A stretch of DNA of 54,919 nt from an uncultured Roseateles sp. (GCF_913777145.1 NZ_CAJYPS010000021.1:1-54919); one strand, 5' to 3'; positions 27,125-36,838 are shown, counted from the first letter of the stretch. The notes: generated by a model not told the origin, from the letters alone. Numbers and translations: made by a program.

Positions 27125-27150
27125 CAAAGGCGAACCATGGTTCGCCTTTG
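27125..27150. promoter_or_regulatory. Perfect 26-bp palindrome in the ppiD leader
   Basis: Thirteen bases, CAAAGGCGAACCA, are followed directly by their exact reverse complement with no loop. It sits between tRNA-Val and ppiD, 24 bp before the ppiD start codon. As DNA it is a candidate operator; as RNA it would form a strong hairpin. The tail TTTGTTGCGTTTG is only weakly T-rich, so terminator function for the tRNA transcript is possible but not compelling. Confidence 0.75.
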
Positions 27151-27174
27151 TTGCGTTTGCCCCGAGGTTTTGCG

Positions 27175-29088
27175 ATGTTCGATTTCGTTCGCCAACACAA
27201 CCGCCTGTTCCAGTTCATCCTGCTGATCCTGATCCTGCCCTCGTTTGCCTTTGTGGGCATGCAGGGCTACACGAGCATGATGGGGGGCGCCAATGCGGGC
27301 GTCGCCAGTGTCGATGGCCGCAAGATCACCCAGGCCGAGTGGGATGCGGCGCACCGCGAGCAGAGCGAGCGGATCCGCCGCCAGAACCCCAATGTGGACG
27401 CCAAGCTGCTGGACACGCCGCAGGTGCGCCAGCAGGCGCTCGAAGGCCTGCTGACCGAGCGCACCTTGCAGGCCGCGGCCGCCCACCAGCACTTCACGGT
27501 CGGCGATGACCGCCTGGCCGTGCTGTTCAAGAACGACCCCGAATTCGCCTTCCTGCGCAACCCGGACGGCACGGTCAACAAGGCTGTGCTCGCTGCCCAG
27601 GGCATGAGCTCGGCGATGTTTGTGGAGCGCCTGCGCCAGGATCTGTCGGTGCGCCAGGTCACCCAGGGCGTGGAGAGCTCGGCGCTGGCCGGCGCGGCTT
27701 CGGTCAAGCTGGCGTTTGACTCGCTGCTGCAGCAGCGCGAGGTGCAACTGCAGCGCTTCGACGCCAAGGACTTCGCCGCCAAGATCAACCCCAGCGACGC
27801 TGAGCTGGACGCCTTCTACAAGGAACCGGCCAACGCGGCCAAGTTCCAGCTGCCGGAATCCGCGCAAATCCAGTATGTGGTGCTGGACCTGGAGGCGCTG
27901 AAGAAGGACGTCAGCTTCACCGAGGAAGACCTGCGCAAGTACTACGACGAGAACGCGTCGCGCTACAGCGTGCCGGAAGAGCGCCGCGCCAGCCACATCC
28001 TGATCAAGGTCGAGCGCAATGCGCCGGCCGATGTGCGCGCCAAGGCCAAGGCCAAGGCCGAGGAACTGCTGGCCCAGGTGCGCAAGAACCCGGCGTCGTT
28101 CGCCGAGCTGGCCAAGAAGAACTCGCAGGATGAGGGCTCGGCTGCAAGCGGCGGCGACCTGGACTTCTTCGGCCGTGGCGCCATGGTCAAGGAGTTCGAC
28201 TCGGCCGTGTTCGCGATGAAGCAGGGCGAGATCAGCAACCTGGTCGAGACCGACTTCGGCTACCACATCATCGAACTGACCGGCGTGCGCGGCGGCGAGA
28301 AGAAGTCCTTCGACGCGGTGCGTGCCGAGATCGAGGGCGAGGTGCGCAAGCAACTGGCCCAGCGCAAGTACGCCGAGGCGGCCGAGCAGTTCGGCAACAT
28401 GGTCTACGAGCAGTCCGACACGCTGCAGCCGGTGGCCGACAAGCTCAAGCTGCAGATCCAGACCGCCACGGTGCAACGCCAGCCGGCGCCCGGTGCCGTG
28501 GGTCCGCTGGTGTCGCCCAAGCTGCTGGAGGCGGTGTTCGGCGTCGACGCGCTGCGCAACAAGCGCAACACCGAGGCGGTCGAGACCGCGCCCAACCAGA
28601 TGGTGTCGGCGCGCGTCACGCAATACAACCCGGCCCGCATGCCCGCGCTGGCGGATGTGAAGGACAAGGTCCGCACGCTGCTGGTGGCCAAGCTGGCGGC
28701 CGAGCAGGCCCGCAAGGCCGGTGAGGCCCGTCTGGCTGCGCTCAAGGCCAAGGCCGATGACCTGGCCGGCTTCGATGCACCCTTTGTGGTGTCGCGTGCC
28801 CAGGCTCATGGCCTGACCCGCGCGCAGCTGGAAGCCGTGCTGGGCGCCGATGCCAGCAAGCTGCCGCAGGCGGTGGGTGTGGCGTCGGACGACGGCGCCT
28901 ACGTGGTGGCCCGCATCGCCAAGGTGCTGCCGCGCGACCCGGCCATCGTGGACGACAAGCGTGCCGCCCAGCAATACGCGGCCGCCTGGGCGCGCGTCGA
29001 AGGCGCGGCCTACATGGCGGCACTGAAGTCGCAGTACAAGGCGGCAATAAAAGTTGCTGCTCCTGCCTCTTCTGCTAGCGCGCCCTGA
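27175..29088 (+). CDS. ppiD: SurA N-terminal / PpiC-domain periplasmic folding factor (PpiD-like)
   Basis: A 637-residue protein anchored by one N-terminal helix (LFQFILLILILPSFAFVGM), with the bulk in the periplasm. A SurA-like chaperone domain is followed by a parvulin-type peptidyl-prolyl isomerase domain at about 263-369 (ASHILIKVER, SFAELAKKNSQDEGSAASGG, GYHIIELTG) and a second chaperone-like half. It would help outer-membrane and periplasmic proteins fold. The ATG giving MFDFVRQHNRLFQF has GAGG nine bases upstream. A 26-bp palindrome lies in the leader. The tRNA-His gene follows the stop by 32 bp. Confidence 0.94.
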   Translation: MFDFVRQHNRLFQFILLILILPSFAFVGMQGYTSMMGGANAGVASVDGRKITQAEWDAAHREQSERIRRQNPNVDAKLLDTPQVRQQALEGLLTERTLQAAAAHQHFTVGDDRLAVLFKNDPEFAFLRNPDGTVNKAVLAAQGMSSAMFVERLRQDLSVRQVTQGVESSALAGAASVKLAFDSLLQQREVQLQRFDAKDFAAKINPSDAELDAFYKEPANAAKFQLPESAQIQYVVLDLEALKKDVSFTEEDLRKYYDENASRYSVPEERRASHILIKVERNAPADVRAKAKAKAEELLAQVRKNPASFAELAKKNSQDEGSAASGGDLDFFGRGAMVKEFDSAVFAMKQGEISNLVETDFGYHIIELTGVRGGEKKSFDAVRAEIEGEVRKQLAQRKYAEAAEQFGNMVYEQSDTLQPVADKLKLQIQTATVQRQPAPGAVGPLVSPKLLEAVFGVDALRNKRNTEAVETAPNQMVSARVTQYNPARMPALADVKDKVRTLLVAKLAAEQARKAGEARLAALKAKADDLAGFDAPFVVSRAQAHGLTRAQLEAVLGADASKLPQAVGVASDDGAYVVARIAKVLPRDPAIVDDKRAAQQYAAAWARVEGAAYMAALKSQYKAAIKVAAPASSASAP

Positions 29089-29098
29089 ATTTCTGCGT

Positions 29099-29104
29099 TA
29101 TACT
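29099..29104 (+). promoter_or_regulatory. Candidate -10 element of tRNA-His
   Basis: TATACT, 16 bases before the mature tRNA and just after the ppiD stop codon. Its position fits a dedicated tRNA promoter whose -35 region would overlap the end of ppiD; no clear -35 was found. Confidence 0.45.
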
Positions 29105-29120
29105 TTCAGGCTCCGCTGCG

Positions 29121-29196
29121 GTGGCTGTAGCTCAGTTGGTAGAGTCCAGGATTGTGATTCCTGTTGTCGTGGGTTCGAGTCCCATCAGCCACCCCA
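29121..29196 (+). tRNA. tRNA-His (anticodon GTG)
   Basis: A complete cloverleaf. The acceptor stem GTGGCTG pairs with CAGCCAC, and the extra 5' G at 29120 faces the discriminator C at 29193, as is special to tRNA-His. The anticodon stem CAGGA/TCCTG encloses TTGTGAT with anticodon GTG. The T arm is GTGGGTTCGAGTCCCAT. The CCA end is encoded. Confidence 0.97.
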
Positions 29197-29207
29197 AGAA
29201 ATAAGCC

Positions 29208-29239
29208 AAGCCCCGGTAACGCAAGTTGCCGGGGCTTTT
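29208..29239 (+). terminator. Rho-independent terminator of tRNA-His
   Basis: A 13-bp stem with one G-T pair, starting AAGCCCCGGTAAC, a GCAA tetraloop and the matching strand GTTGCCGGGGCTT, then a short TT tail and more T bases downstream. It starts 11 bp after the tRNA CCA end. Confidence 0.88.
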
Positions 29240-29513
29240 GCTTTGTGGCCGGCAGTTGATGCTTTGGCAGCGACCCCAGGGCTGGATTGCCAAATCCCGC
29301 ACGAACAAAGGCCCTCTGGCGCATTTCTGCATCGGCGCGTTGCGGCGCTACGGGCAGCCAAGACGCCGCGCGACTTCTATCCTTGCTGCGCCGCAACACA
29401 TGGCGCCCGCGCCGCTTCCCGCCAGGGGCATAGAAGCCGCGCCGGGCATGGCCGTGTACCGCCTGCGCCGTGCGCCAGGGCGTTGCGCTCACCGCCTTGT
29501 TCAGGAGTCGTCC
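29240..29513. other. Gap before the chemoreceptor gene
   Basis: A 274-bp stretch with no convincing gene, RNA or repeat. It must contain the promoter of the chemoreceptor gene. I could not identify a flagellar sigma-28 box (TAAA-GCCGATAA type) by eye. Confidence 0.5.
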
Positions 29514-31064
29514 ATGTTTCTCTCTCGTCTCACGATCGCGATGCGTCTTGCCGTCGTGCTGGCCATCCTGCTGCTGATCTGCCTGGCCAGCAGCACCTTT
29601 GCGGTGCTGGAGTTCGAGGCTTCCAAGACCGAGGTCAAACGCATGCTGGAGGAACAGGTGGAGACCGAGCGTCTGGCCACCGACTGGTACAGCACGGTCT
29701 ATGCATCCGGGCTGCTCACCGCGGCGATCGCGCGCTCCTCGGACACCAGCATGGCGGCCTATTTCACCGCCACGCGCGACGGCATCAAGGCCAAGATCGA
29801 CGGCCTGCAGGGCCAGGTGCAGCAGCGCCTGAGCACACCGGCCGGGCGTGAGCGCTTTGAGCGCATCCTGGGCCTGCGCAAGAACTACCTGGCCGCGCTG
29901 ATGTCGGTCTACGGTCTCAAGGAGAGCGGCCAGACGGAGCAGGCGCAGCGGGTGTTCGAGCAACAACTGACCCCTGCGACCAAGGACTACCTGGACGAGG
30001 TCAAGGGCATCATGGACGACGCCCGCGCGCAGATGGATGCGAGCAGCCGGCGCGTGCAGACACTGCAGGACCGGGCCGCCCGCATGCTGAGCGGCTGCGC
30101 CGCGCTGGCGCTGCTGCTGGGCGTGGTGTTGGCGGTGTCGCTGACGCGCAGCATCACGCGGCCGCTGGCCCAGGCCCAGCGGGTGGCGGCCGAGATCGCC
30201 GGCATGGACCTGTCGGGCCAGGCTCGCACCGATTACGCCAGGGATGAAACCGGCCAGTTGCTGCGCTCGCTGGACCTGATGCGCGGCGCGCTGAAGGAGG
30301 CGCTGCACGAGGTGCAGCAGGCCGCGCAGGGCGTGTCCACCGCCAGCGACGAGCTGAGCGTGGGCAACCGCGACCTGTCGGGCCGCACCGAGCAGGCGGC
30401 GTCGGGGCTGCAGCAGACCGCCAGCTCCATGGAGGAGATCGCGTCGGCCGTGAGCCAGACCGCCTCGTCCGCCCAGAACGCCAACGAGCTGGCACGCACC
30501 GCCTCCGGCGCCGCCCACGCCGGAGGCGAGGTGGTCGGCCGGGTGGTCGCGTCCATGCAGAAGATCAGCAGCAGTTCCTCGCGCATCGGCGACATCACGA
30601 CGCTGATCGACGGCCTGGCCTTCCAGACCAATATCCTGGCGCTGAACGCCGCGGTGGAGGCGGCGCGGGCGGGCGAGCAGGGGCGGGGCTTTGCGGTGGT
30701 GGCGGGCGAGGTGCGCCTGCTGGCCAAGCGTTCGGCCGATGCGGCCAAGGAGATCCGGCAACTGATCGACAGCTCGGTGGCCGAGGTGTCCTCCGGCGCG
30801 GCCCAGGCCGCCCAGGCCGGCCAGTCCATAGAGGCCATCGTCGCGCACTCGCACCGGGTGTCGGCGCTGGTGGCCGAGATCAGCACGGCCGCGCTGGAAC
30901 AGAGCCGCGGCATCACCGAGGTCAACCAGGTGGTCAGCCACCTGGACCAGACCACGCAGCAGAACGCCGCGCTGGTGGAACAGGCCACCGCAGCGACCGA
31001 GAGCCTGCGTGCCCAGGCCGGCCGGCTGGATGAGGTGGTGCGTCGCTTCCGACTGCAGGCCTGA
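29514..31064 (+). CDS. Methyl-accepting chemotaxis protein
   Basis: A 516-residue chemoreceptor. Helix 1 (about 10-32), a periplasmic four-helix-bundle-type sensor of about 155 residues, helix 2 (about 191-212, [20 protein letters not shown]), a HAMP domain, and a cytoplasmic signalling domain with the hairpin tip [20 protein letters not shown] and [24 protein letters not shown] lies six bases before the ATG. The C-terminal CheR-binding pentapeptide is absent (ends RRFRLQA), so methylation would rely on other receptors. No che genes are nearby. The ligand is unknown. LysR converges on it with a 6-bp gap. Confidence 0.95.
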   Translation: MFLSRLTIAMRLAVVLAILLLICLASSTFAVLEFEASKTEVKRMLEEQVETERLATDWYSTVYASGLLTAAIARSSDTSMAAYFTATRDGIKAKIDGLQGQVQQRLSTPAGRERFERILGLRKNYLAALMSVYGLKESGQTEQAQRVFEQQLTPATKDYLDEVKGIMDDARAQMDASSRRVQTLQDRAARMLSGCAALALLLGVVLAVSLTRSITRPLAQAQRVAAEIAGMDLSGQARTDYARDETGQLLRSLDLMRGALKEALHEVQQAAQGVSTASDELSVGNRDLSGRTEQAASGLQQTASSMEEIASAVSQTASSAQNANELARTASGAAHAGGEVVGRVVASMQKISSSSSRIGDITTLIDGLAFQTNILALNAAVEAARAGEQGRGFAVVAGEVRLLAKRSADAAKEIRQLIDSSVAEVSSGAAQAAQAGQSIEAIVAHSHRVSALVAEISTAALEQSRGITEVNQVVSHLDQTTQQNAALVEQATAATESLRAQAGRLDEVVRRFRLQA

Positions 31065-31070
31065 CCCTCG

Positions 31071-31937
31071 CTAGACGCTCAGCGTGCGCGCGATGAAGTC
31101 GGCCACCGTGCGCAGGCGCGCGGCACCGCGCAGGTCGGGGTGCATCACCAGCCAGACCTCGTAGTCCGCCCGGCGGGTCCGCTCGGGCCAGACGCGCACC
31201 AGGCCCTCGCGCTCGCCCATGCCCAGCGGCATCTCGCCCAGCCCCAAGCCTGCCGCGACCGCGCGGCGCAGCATCAGGCTGGAGTTCAGCGCCGCCGTGA
31301 CGCGCCCCTGGCGGGCCGACTCGTCCAGCAGCGTGAACAAACGGCCGCCTTCCAGGTAGGGCTTGTAGGCCACCACATCGTGGCCGGCGAATTCGCTGCC
31401 CGGTGCCGGGTCGCCATGCTCGGCCAGGTAGGCCGCGCTGGCGAACAACCCCACGGGCCATTGCGTGACGCGGCGCACCACCAGGTCGGGGTTGTCGGGC
31501 TTGATGTTGCGCACGGCCAGGTCCACCTGCCGGCGCGGCAGGCTCAGCATCTGCGTGGAGACCTCCAGGTCCACGCGGATCTGCGGATGCTCGCGGTGCA
31601 GCTCGCCCAGCGCAGGCAGCAGGTAGTCCACCGCGATGGAGTCGGTGCAGCTCACGCGCACCGTGCCGCCCAGCGCGTCGTCCTGGCCGTCTATCTTGTT
31701 CTTCAGCTCCAGCGCTGCAGCCTCCATGCGGCGCGCGGCGGCCAGGGCGCTCTCGCCGGCGGGCGTCAGCAGATAGCCGTCCGACGCGCGCAGGAACAGC
31801 TTGGCGCCCAGCGCCTTTTCCATCGCGGTGATGCGCCGGCCCACGGTGGCCTGGTCCACCCCCAGCTGGCGCGCCGCGCTGCGCAGCGTGCCCTCGCGGC
31901 TCAGTGCCAGAAAGATGCGTGTGTCGTCCCAGTTCAT
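31071..31937 (-). CDS. LysR-family transcriptional regulator
   Basis: A 288-residue regulator with an N-terminal winged helix (WDDTRIFLALSREGTLRSAA, then LGVDQATVGRRITAMEKALG) and a C-terminal effector domain of the periplasmic-binding-protein type. The ATG giving MNWDDTRIFLALS is standard for this branch of the family; an ATG 19 codons upstream is unlikely. It is divergent from an MFS carrier gene, with a 118-bp gap holding two palindromes, so it most likely regulates that carrier and the hydrolase after it. The effector is unknown. Confidence 0.94.
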   Translation of the reverse strand: MNWDDTRIFLALSREGTLRSAARQLGVDQATVGRRITAMEKALGAKLFLRASDGYLLTPAGESALAAARRMEAAALELKNKIDGQDDALGGTVRVSCTDSIAVDYLLPALGELHREHPQIRVDLEVSTQMLSLPRRQVDLAVRNIKPDNPDLVVRRVTQWPVGLFASAAYLAEHGDPAPGSEFAGHDVVAYKPYLEGGRLFTLLDESARQGRVTAALNSSLMLRRAVAAGLGLGEMPLGMGEREGLVRVWPERTRRADYEVWLVMHPDLRGAARLRTVADFIARTLSV

Positions 31938-31967
31938 GGCTTGGTGTGATGCGTTCGTGCATTTGAG

Positions 31968-31994
31968 GTTTGCGCAAACGATGCGTTTGCGCAT
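31968..31994. promoter_or_regulatory. Twin palindromes between the LysR and MFS genes
   Basis: A perfect 12-bp palindrome GTTTGCGCAAAC (31968-31979) and, one base later, ATGCG-TTTG-CGCAT (31981-31994). Both share the word GTTTGCGCA. They are centred in the divergent gap, as expected for LysR-type binding sites. No clear promoter hexamers could be assigned. Confidence 0.6.
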
Positions 31995-32055
31995 CGACCT
32001 AACGGACTAATCTGAAGCCACTGCCACACGACCCTGTGTGGCCCAGGAGTTCCCC

Positions 32056-33270
32056 ATGTCCCACACTCAAGCTCTCCCCTCCGCGGCGCGCAGCGGGCCG
32101 GCCATCTTTGCCGGCCTGGCCGCCAGCCTGGTCGGCATCGGTCTGGCCCGTTTCGCCTACACGCCGCTGCTGCCGCCCATGATTCATGAGCACTGGTTCC
32201 CGGCCTCGCAGGTGGCCTTCCTGGGTGCGGCCAACCTGGCCGGCTACCTGGTCGGCGCGCTCAGTGGCCGCGCGATGGCGCGCTTCGCGACGCCGGTGGC
32301 CGTGCTGCGCTGGATGATGTTGCTGGCCTCGGTCGCCTTTTTTGCCTGTGCCTTCCCTATTTCGGAGGCCTGGTTCTTCGTCTGGCGACTGATTTCCGGC
32401 GTGGCGGGCGGCGTGATCATGGTCCTCGTGTCCAGCGTCGTCCTGCACCATGTCCCACCCGCCAAGCGCGGGCTGGCCAGCGGTGCGATCTTCTTCGGCA
32501 TCGGCGCGGGCGTCGCGATCTCGGGCACGCTGGTGCCGGTGGTGCTCGCCGTGAGCCTGCGCGACACCTGGCTGGTGCTGGGGGCGCTGTCGCTGCTGCT
32601 GACCGTGGCGAGCTGGGGCGCCTGGCCCGCCACCGCGGGTGACCCGCCGGTGCCAAGCCTTTCGTCCCTGCAGCGCCGCCGCATGCCCTGGCCGGTGAAG
32701 GTGCTGCTGGCGCAGTACGGACTGATGGCGCTGGGCGTGGTGCCGGTGATGATGTTCATGGTGGACTACGTCGGCCATGCGGCGGGCCACGACAGCGGCC
32801 TGGGCGGCGTTGCCTGGGTGGCCTACGGCGTGGGCGCGATGCTGGGGCCGGTGCTCTATGGCCTGGCCTCGGACCGCTGGGGTGCACGCAGCGCGATACG
32901 CGCGGCGCTGGCGCTGCAGGTATTGGCCGTGCTGGCCTTCAGCCTGGACCATCAGCCTGCCAGCCTGATCGCGCTGGCCGTCGCGCTGGGCTCCTTCCCG
33001 GTGGGCGTGGTGCCGCTGGCGCTGAACCGCGTGCACGAGCTGGTGCCCGACGCCCATGCACGCCAGGCCATGTGGAGCCGCGCGACCGTGTCCTTCGCGC
33101 TGGCCCAGGCCGTGGGCGGCTATCTGTATTCCGCGGTCTATGCACTGTCCGGCGGCCAGCATCAGCTGAGCTTCTGGATCGCGGCCGTGGCCCTGGTGGT
33201 CGCGCTGGCGCTGGACGCCCGCGGCCAGGACCAAGTGGCCCAGCCCCTGCACGGCCGGGCCGCGACCTGA
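32056..33270 (+). CDS. MFS transporter, YbfB/YjiJ type
   Basis: A 404-residue inner-membrane carrier with about 12 helices. The start GPAIFAGLAASLVGIGLARF and the pattern YTPLLPPMI fit the YbfB/YjiJ group of the major facilitator superfamily. AGGAG lies six bases before the ATG at 32056. It is divergent from a LysR gene and followed 22 bp later by a metallo-beta-lactamase-fold hydrolase. The group is poorly characterised; a role as exporter of small organic compounds is usual inference. The substrate is unknown here. Confidence 0.9.
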   Translation: MSHTQALPSAARSGPAIFAGLAASLVGIGLARFAYTPLLPPMIHEHWFPASQVAFLGAANLAGYLVGALSGRAMARFATPVAVLRWMMLLASVAFFACAFPISEAWFFVWRLISGVAGGVIMVLVSSVVLHHVPPAKRGLASGAIFFGIGAGVAISGTLVPVVLAVSLRDTWLVLGALSLLLTVASWGAWPATAGDPPVPSLSSLQRRRMPWPVKVLLAQYGLMALGVVPVMMFMVDYVGHAAGHDSGLGGVAWVAYGVGAMLGPVLYGLASDRWGARSAIRAALALQVLAVLAFSLDHQPASLIALAVALGSFPVGVVPLALNRVHELVPDAHARQAMWSRATVSFALAQAVGGYLYSAVYALSGGQHQLSFWIAAVALVVALALDARGQDQVAQPLHGRAAT

Positions 33271-33292
33271 CCCTCGTCTTTTTGGAGTCTTC

Positions 33293-34297
33293 ATGAACAC
33301 CTCCCCCGTTTCCCTGTCCCGCCGGCTGCTCGCGGCCGGCCTGCTGGGTCTGGCCTTGCTGGGCATGGCCGGCGTCTCGCCGGCCCGGGCGGCCGCGCCC
33401 AAGGTGGAGGGGCAGGCGCCGGGCTTTTACCGCACGACGTTGGGGGATGTGGAGATCACCGCGCTGTCGGACGGCACCCATGCCTTCCCGGTCACCACGG
33501 TGATGCAGGGCGTCACGCCCAAGCAGCTGGAGGCCGCGCTGCGCTACGACTTCCTCGCGCCGCCGGTGGCGGGCTCCATCAATGCCTTTCTCATCAACAC
33601 CGGCAAGCGCCTGGTGCTGATAGACAGCGGCGCGGGCCTGCTCTACGGCGATTGCTGCGGCCGCCTGCAGGCCCATCTGCGCGCGGCTGGCTATGCGCCC
33701 GAGCAGATCGACGCGGTCTACCTGACCCATCTGCACAAGGACCATGTGGGCGGCATCACGCGCAACGGCGTGATGCAGTTCCCCAACGCGACCCTCTATG
33801 TGTCCGCGCACGAGCTGGCCTACTGGACCAGCCCGGCCGCCAAGGCCGCGGCGCCGGACTTCCTGTCCAGCTTCTTCGACGCGGCCGTGGCGGCGCTGCA
33901 GCCCTACCAGCAGGCCGGCCGCGTGCGCACCATCGAGGCCCCCGGCCCGCTGGCGGACGACGGCCTCGAGGCCATCGCCACGCCCGGCCACACGCCGGGC
34001 CACCTGAGCTATGTGCTGCACCGCGGCGACCAGACCCTGGTGGTCTGGGGCGACATCGTGCATGTGGCCTCGCTGCAGCTGCCGCGCCCGGAGATCACCG
34101 TGAAGTACGACTCCGACGCCGCGGCGGCACGGCGCTCGCGCACCGAGCTGGCGGGCCAGGTGGTGCAGCGCCGCTACCTGGTGGCGGCCGCCCATGTGGC
34201 CTTCCCGGGCCTCGGGCACCTGCGCCGTGCGCCCCAGGGCCGAGGCTACGAATGGGTGCCGCTGAACTACGACGAGCAGGGTGGTTCGCCGCACTGA
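33293..34297 (+). CDS. Exported metallo-beta-lactamase-fold hydrolase
   Basis: A 334-residue protein with a signal peptide (LSRRLLAAGLLGLALLGMAG, ending near ARA) and an MBL-fold domain. The zinc motif H-x-H-x-D-H is present as HLHKDH at 146-151, with further ligands His233 (TPGHTPGH) and the aspartate in VVWGDIVH. Two adjacent arginines before the hydrophobic core could allow Tat export, but the motif is incomplete. GGAG precedes the ATG. It is most like general MBL hydrolases (lactonase or quorum-quenching-like), not a proven beta-lactamase. It is co-transcribed with the MFS gene. Confidence 0.91.
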   Translation: MNTSPVSLSRRLLAAGLLGLALLGMAGVSPARAAAPKVEGQAPGFYRTTLGDVEITALSDGTHAFPVTTVMQGVTPKQLEAALRYDFLAPPVAGSINAFLINTGKRLVLIDSGAGLLYGDCCGRLQAHLRAAGYAPEQIDAVYLTHLHKDHVGGITRNGVMQFPNATLYVSAHELAYWTSPAAKAAAPDFLSSFFDAAVAALQPYQQAGRVRTIEAPGPLADDGLEAIATPGHTPGHLSYVLHRGDQTLVVWGDIVHVASLQLPRPEITVKYDSDAAAARRSRTELAGQVVQRRYLVAAAHVAFPGLGHLRRAPQGRGYEWVPLNYDEQGGSPH

Positions 34298-34304
34298 GCG
34301 GGCC

Positions 34305-34325
34305 AGGGGTCACGACCTGACCCCT
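34305..34325. terminator. Hairpin between convergent MBL and garD genes
   Basis: A perfect 8-bp inverted repeat, AGGGGTCA (34305-34312) and TGACCCCT (34318-34325), with a five-base loop. It fills the gap between two convergent stop codons. No T run follows on either strand, so terminator function is only likely by position. Confidence 0.5.
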
Positions 34326-34333
34326 ACGGTCGC

Positions 34334-35920
34334 TCAGGTCACCGGCGCGGGGTTGAAGAGCACCAGCGCGTTGTGCAGCTTCCAGTGCTCGGCCCAGGTC
34401 TTGCGTCCGCTGGCTACGTCCAGCATCAGGTGGAACAGGGCCCAGCCCATGTCCTCGATGCTGGCTTCGCCATCGGCGATGCGGCCGGCGTTCACATCCA
34501 TCAGATCGTGCCAGCGGCGGGCCAGGTCGGTGCGGGTGGCGACCTTGATGACCGGGCACTCCGCCAGCCCATAGGGCGTGCCCCGGCCGGTGGTGAATAC
34601 ATGCAGGTTCATGCCGGCGGCCAGCTGCAGCGTGCCGCAGATGAAGTCGCTGGCGGGCGTGGCCGCATAGACCAGGCCGCGCTGATCACGGCCCAGCTTG
34701 TCGCCCGGTGACAGCACATGCGAGATCGCGGCGCTGCCGCTCTTGACCACCGAACCCATGGCCTTCTCGGTGATGTTGGCCAGGCCGCCGGCCTTGTTGC
34801 CCGGCGTGGTGTTGGCCGCTCGGTCCACGCGGCCGCGCTCCAGATAGCGGTCGTACCAGCCCAGCTCGCGCACGATGGCCTCGGCTACCGCGGGTGTGGC
34901 CGCGCGGCTGGTGAGCTGTTCCACCGCATCGCGCACCTCGGTGTTCTCGCTGAACATCACGGTCGCGCCGGCGCGCACCAGCAGGTCGGCGCAAAAACCC
35001 ACCGCCGGGTTGGCGGTGACGCCGGAGAACGCGTCGCTGCCGCCGCACTGCACGCCCACCACCAGTTCGCTGGCGGGCACGGTCTCGCGGCGGCGCGCGT
35101 TCAGGCGCGCCAGGTGGGGGCGAGCGCTGGCCACGATGTCGTCCAGCATGGACATGAAGCCCACATGGGCCTCGTCCTGCAGGCAGATGGTGTCGGGGCC
35201 GGCATCGGCGCTGCGCTCGTCCACGATGGGGAAGCTGCCCGGTGGTAGCAGGCGGTTGGGCTGCAGCTTCTCGCAGCCCAGGCTCACCACCATCACCTCG
35301 CCGCCGAAGTTGGGGTTCAGCGAGATGTTCTTGAGAGTCCGTATGGGGATCACCGCGTCCGGCGCGTCGATGGCCACGCCGCAGCCGTAGCTGTGCTCCA
35401 GGCCGATCACGTCGTCCACGTTGGGGTAGAGCGGCAGCAGCTCGGCCTTGATGCGGGCCACGGCCTGCGCCACCACGCCGGCCACGCACTGCACCGTGGT
35501 CGTGATGGCCAGGATGTTGCGCGTGCCCACCGAGCCGTCGGCATTGCGGTAGCCCTGGAAGCTGTAGCCGCTCAGCGGTTCGGCCGCCGCGGCCTGGCGC
35601 GTGGCCATGGGCAGTCCTTCGAGCCCGCGAGCCTCGGGCAGGGCCAGCAGGCGTTCATGCACCCAGCTGCCGGCCGGAATGTGCTGCAGCGCGAAGCCTA
35701 TGGGCACGTCGTAGCGGCGCACCGCGGCGCCGGCGGGGATGTCTTGCAGCGCCACCTTGTGGCCCTGCGGCACCTTGTCGCGCAGCACCAGGCCGGCACC
35801 AGGAATGCCGTCGGGCAGATGTGTGCCTTCGGGCAGGCCGCCGTCATTGGCGACGATGGCGACGTTGTCCTGCGCATGCATGCGCAGCGTGAGGGGCGGG
35901 CGGGCAGGGGAGGCGCTCAT
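34334..35920 (-). CDS. garD: Galactarate dehydratase
   Basis: A 528-residue UxaA/GarD-family dehydratase that removes water from galactarate to give 5-keto-4-deoxyglucarate. An N-terminal SAF domain (about 12-95) precedes the catalytic part, with [54 protein letters not shown] and [20 protein letters not shown]. The length is close to that of the E. coli enzyme. It is read away from the FadR-type regulator; the gap between them contains a candidate operator. Altronate dehydratase is the main alternative, but the neighbouring glucarate genes and size favour GarD. Confidence 0.9.
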   Translation of the reverse strand: MSASPARPPLTLRMHAQDNVAIVANDGGLPEGTHLPDGIPGAGLVLRDKVPQGHKVALQDIPAGAAVRRYDVPIGFALQHIPAGSWVHERLLALPEARGLEGLPMATRQAAAAEPLSGYSFQGYRNADGSVGTRNILAITTTVQCVAGVVAQAVARIKAELLPLYPNVDDVIGLEHSYGCGVAIDAPDAVIPIRTLKNISLNPNFGGEVMVVSLGCEKLQPNRLLPPGSFPIVDERSADAGPDTICLQDEAHVGFMSMLDDIVASARPHLARLNARRRETVPASELVVGVQCGGSDAFSGVTANPAVGFCADLLVRAGATVMFSENTEVRDAVEQLTSRAATPAVAEAIVRELGWYDRYLERGRVDRAANTTPGNKAGGLANITEKAMGSVVKSGSAAISHVLSPGDKLGRDQRGLVYAATPASDFICGTLQLAAGMNLHVFTTGRGTPYGLAECPVIKVATRTDLARRWHDLMDVNAGRIADGEASIEDMGWALFHLMLDVASGRKTWAEHWKLHNALVLFNPAPVT

Positions 35921-35964
35921 GTCTATCGGGGGCGGGAGCTTGGTAAAGTGCAACAGGGAGGCTG

Positions 35965-35989
35965 GTACGTCGTCATGTCGTCGTACAAC
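35965..35989. promoter_or_regulatory. Candidate operator in the garD-regulator gap
   Basis: GTACG (35965-35969) and CGTAC (35982-35986) form an inverted repeat. TCGTACAAC at 35981-35989 is the reverse complement of GTTGTACGA, which recurs at 36840-36848 before kdgD. The shared half-site suggests both are bound by the FadR-type regulator encoded between them. Confidence 0.6.
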
Positions 35990-36044
35990 TAAGGCACTGT
36001 AGGCCTCGAAAAGCGCCCAAGACCTAGGGATAACACTGATTTCT

Positions 36045-36776
36045 ATGCACGCTCCGGTTCGTCGACGCCCCCGCACCCTGGCCCTGGAGCTGGTTGATGC
36101 GCTGCGCGAGCGGATCCGTGACGGCCGCCTGCAGGTCGGTGACAAGCTGCCCACCGAGGCGGCCTTCATGGCGGAATTCGAGGTCAGCCGCACCGTGGTG
36201 CGCGAGGCCATCTCCAAGCTGCAGGCCGCCGGCCTGGTCGAGACCCGCCACGGCATAGGCACCTTCGTGCTGGGTCTGGGCGAGGGGCCGGCGTTCAAGA
36301 TCACGCCGGAGCAGTTCAGCACGCTGCAGGACGTGATCGCGGTGCTGGAGCTGCGCATAGGCCTGGAGACCGAGGCCGCCGGGCTGGCGGCCCAGCGCCG
36401 CACCGAGGCCAATCTGGCGCAGTTGCGCGTGGCGCTGGACGCGGTGATCGCCGCGGTGGAGCAGGGCGTGGACTCGGTGGCCGCGGACTTCCAGTTCCAT
36501 CTGGAGATCGCCCGGGCAACGCAGAACAGCCACTTCGCCGAGCTGATGGCGACGCTGGGCAGCCAGATCATCCCGCGCGCCCGGCTGGAGGCGGCCGACC
36601 CCGGCGCCGAGCGCCTGGCCTATATGCGGCGTGTGAACGCGGAGCACGAGAGCATCCTGGATGCGATCGCCGCGCAGGACGCCGATGCGGCCCGCGCCGC
36701 CATGCGCACCCACCTCAGCAACAGCCGCGAACGCCGCCGGCGTGCGCAGGCGCTGGGTGGCAGCCTGAACGGCTAA
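36045..36776 (+). CDS. FadR-subfamily GntR regulator of the glucarate/galactarate locus
   Basis: A 243-residue regulator. Residues 10-75 are the winged helix ([53 protein letters not shown]); residues about 95-225 are the FCD all-helical ligand-binding domain with its metal-binding histidines ([22 protein letters not shown]). It is divergent from garD and upstream of kdgD, with the same GTTGTACGA half-site on both sides, so local and self control are likely. Effectors of such regulators are usually a pathway sugar acid. The ribosome-binding site is weak. Confidence 0.93.
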   Translation: MHAPVRRRPRTLALELVDALRERIRDGRLQVGDKLPTEAAFMAEFEVSRTVVREAISKLQAAGLVETRHGIGTFVLGLGEGPAFKITPEQFSTLQDVIAVLELRIGLETEAAGLAAQRRTEANLAQLRVALDAVIAAVEQGVDSVAADFQFHLEIARATQNSHFAELMATLGSQIIPRARLEAADPGAERLAYMRRVNAEHESILDAIAAQDADAARAAMRTHLSNSRERRRRAQALGGSLNG

Positions 36777-36838
36777 ATACGCGGTCGGCGGTCGCCGGCC
36801 TTCTTGGTGATTTCCCTAGGTTTTGAGGCTTCGCGGTT

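Noticed and set aside
34305..34325. A strong intrinsic terminator at the MBL/garD junction
   Set aside because: The inverted repeat is perfect but lacks a T run on both strands, so it is kept only as a low-confidence hairpin.
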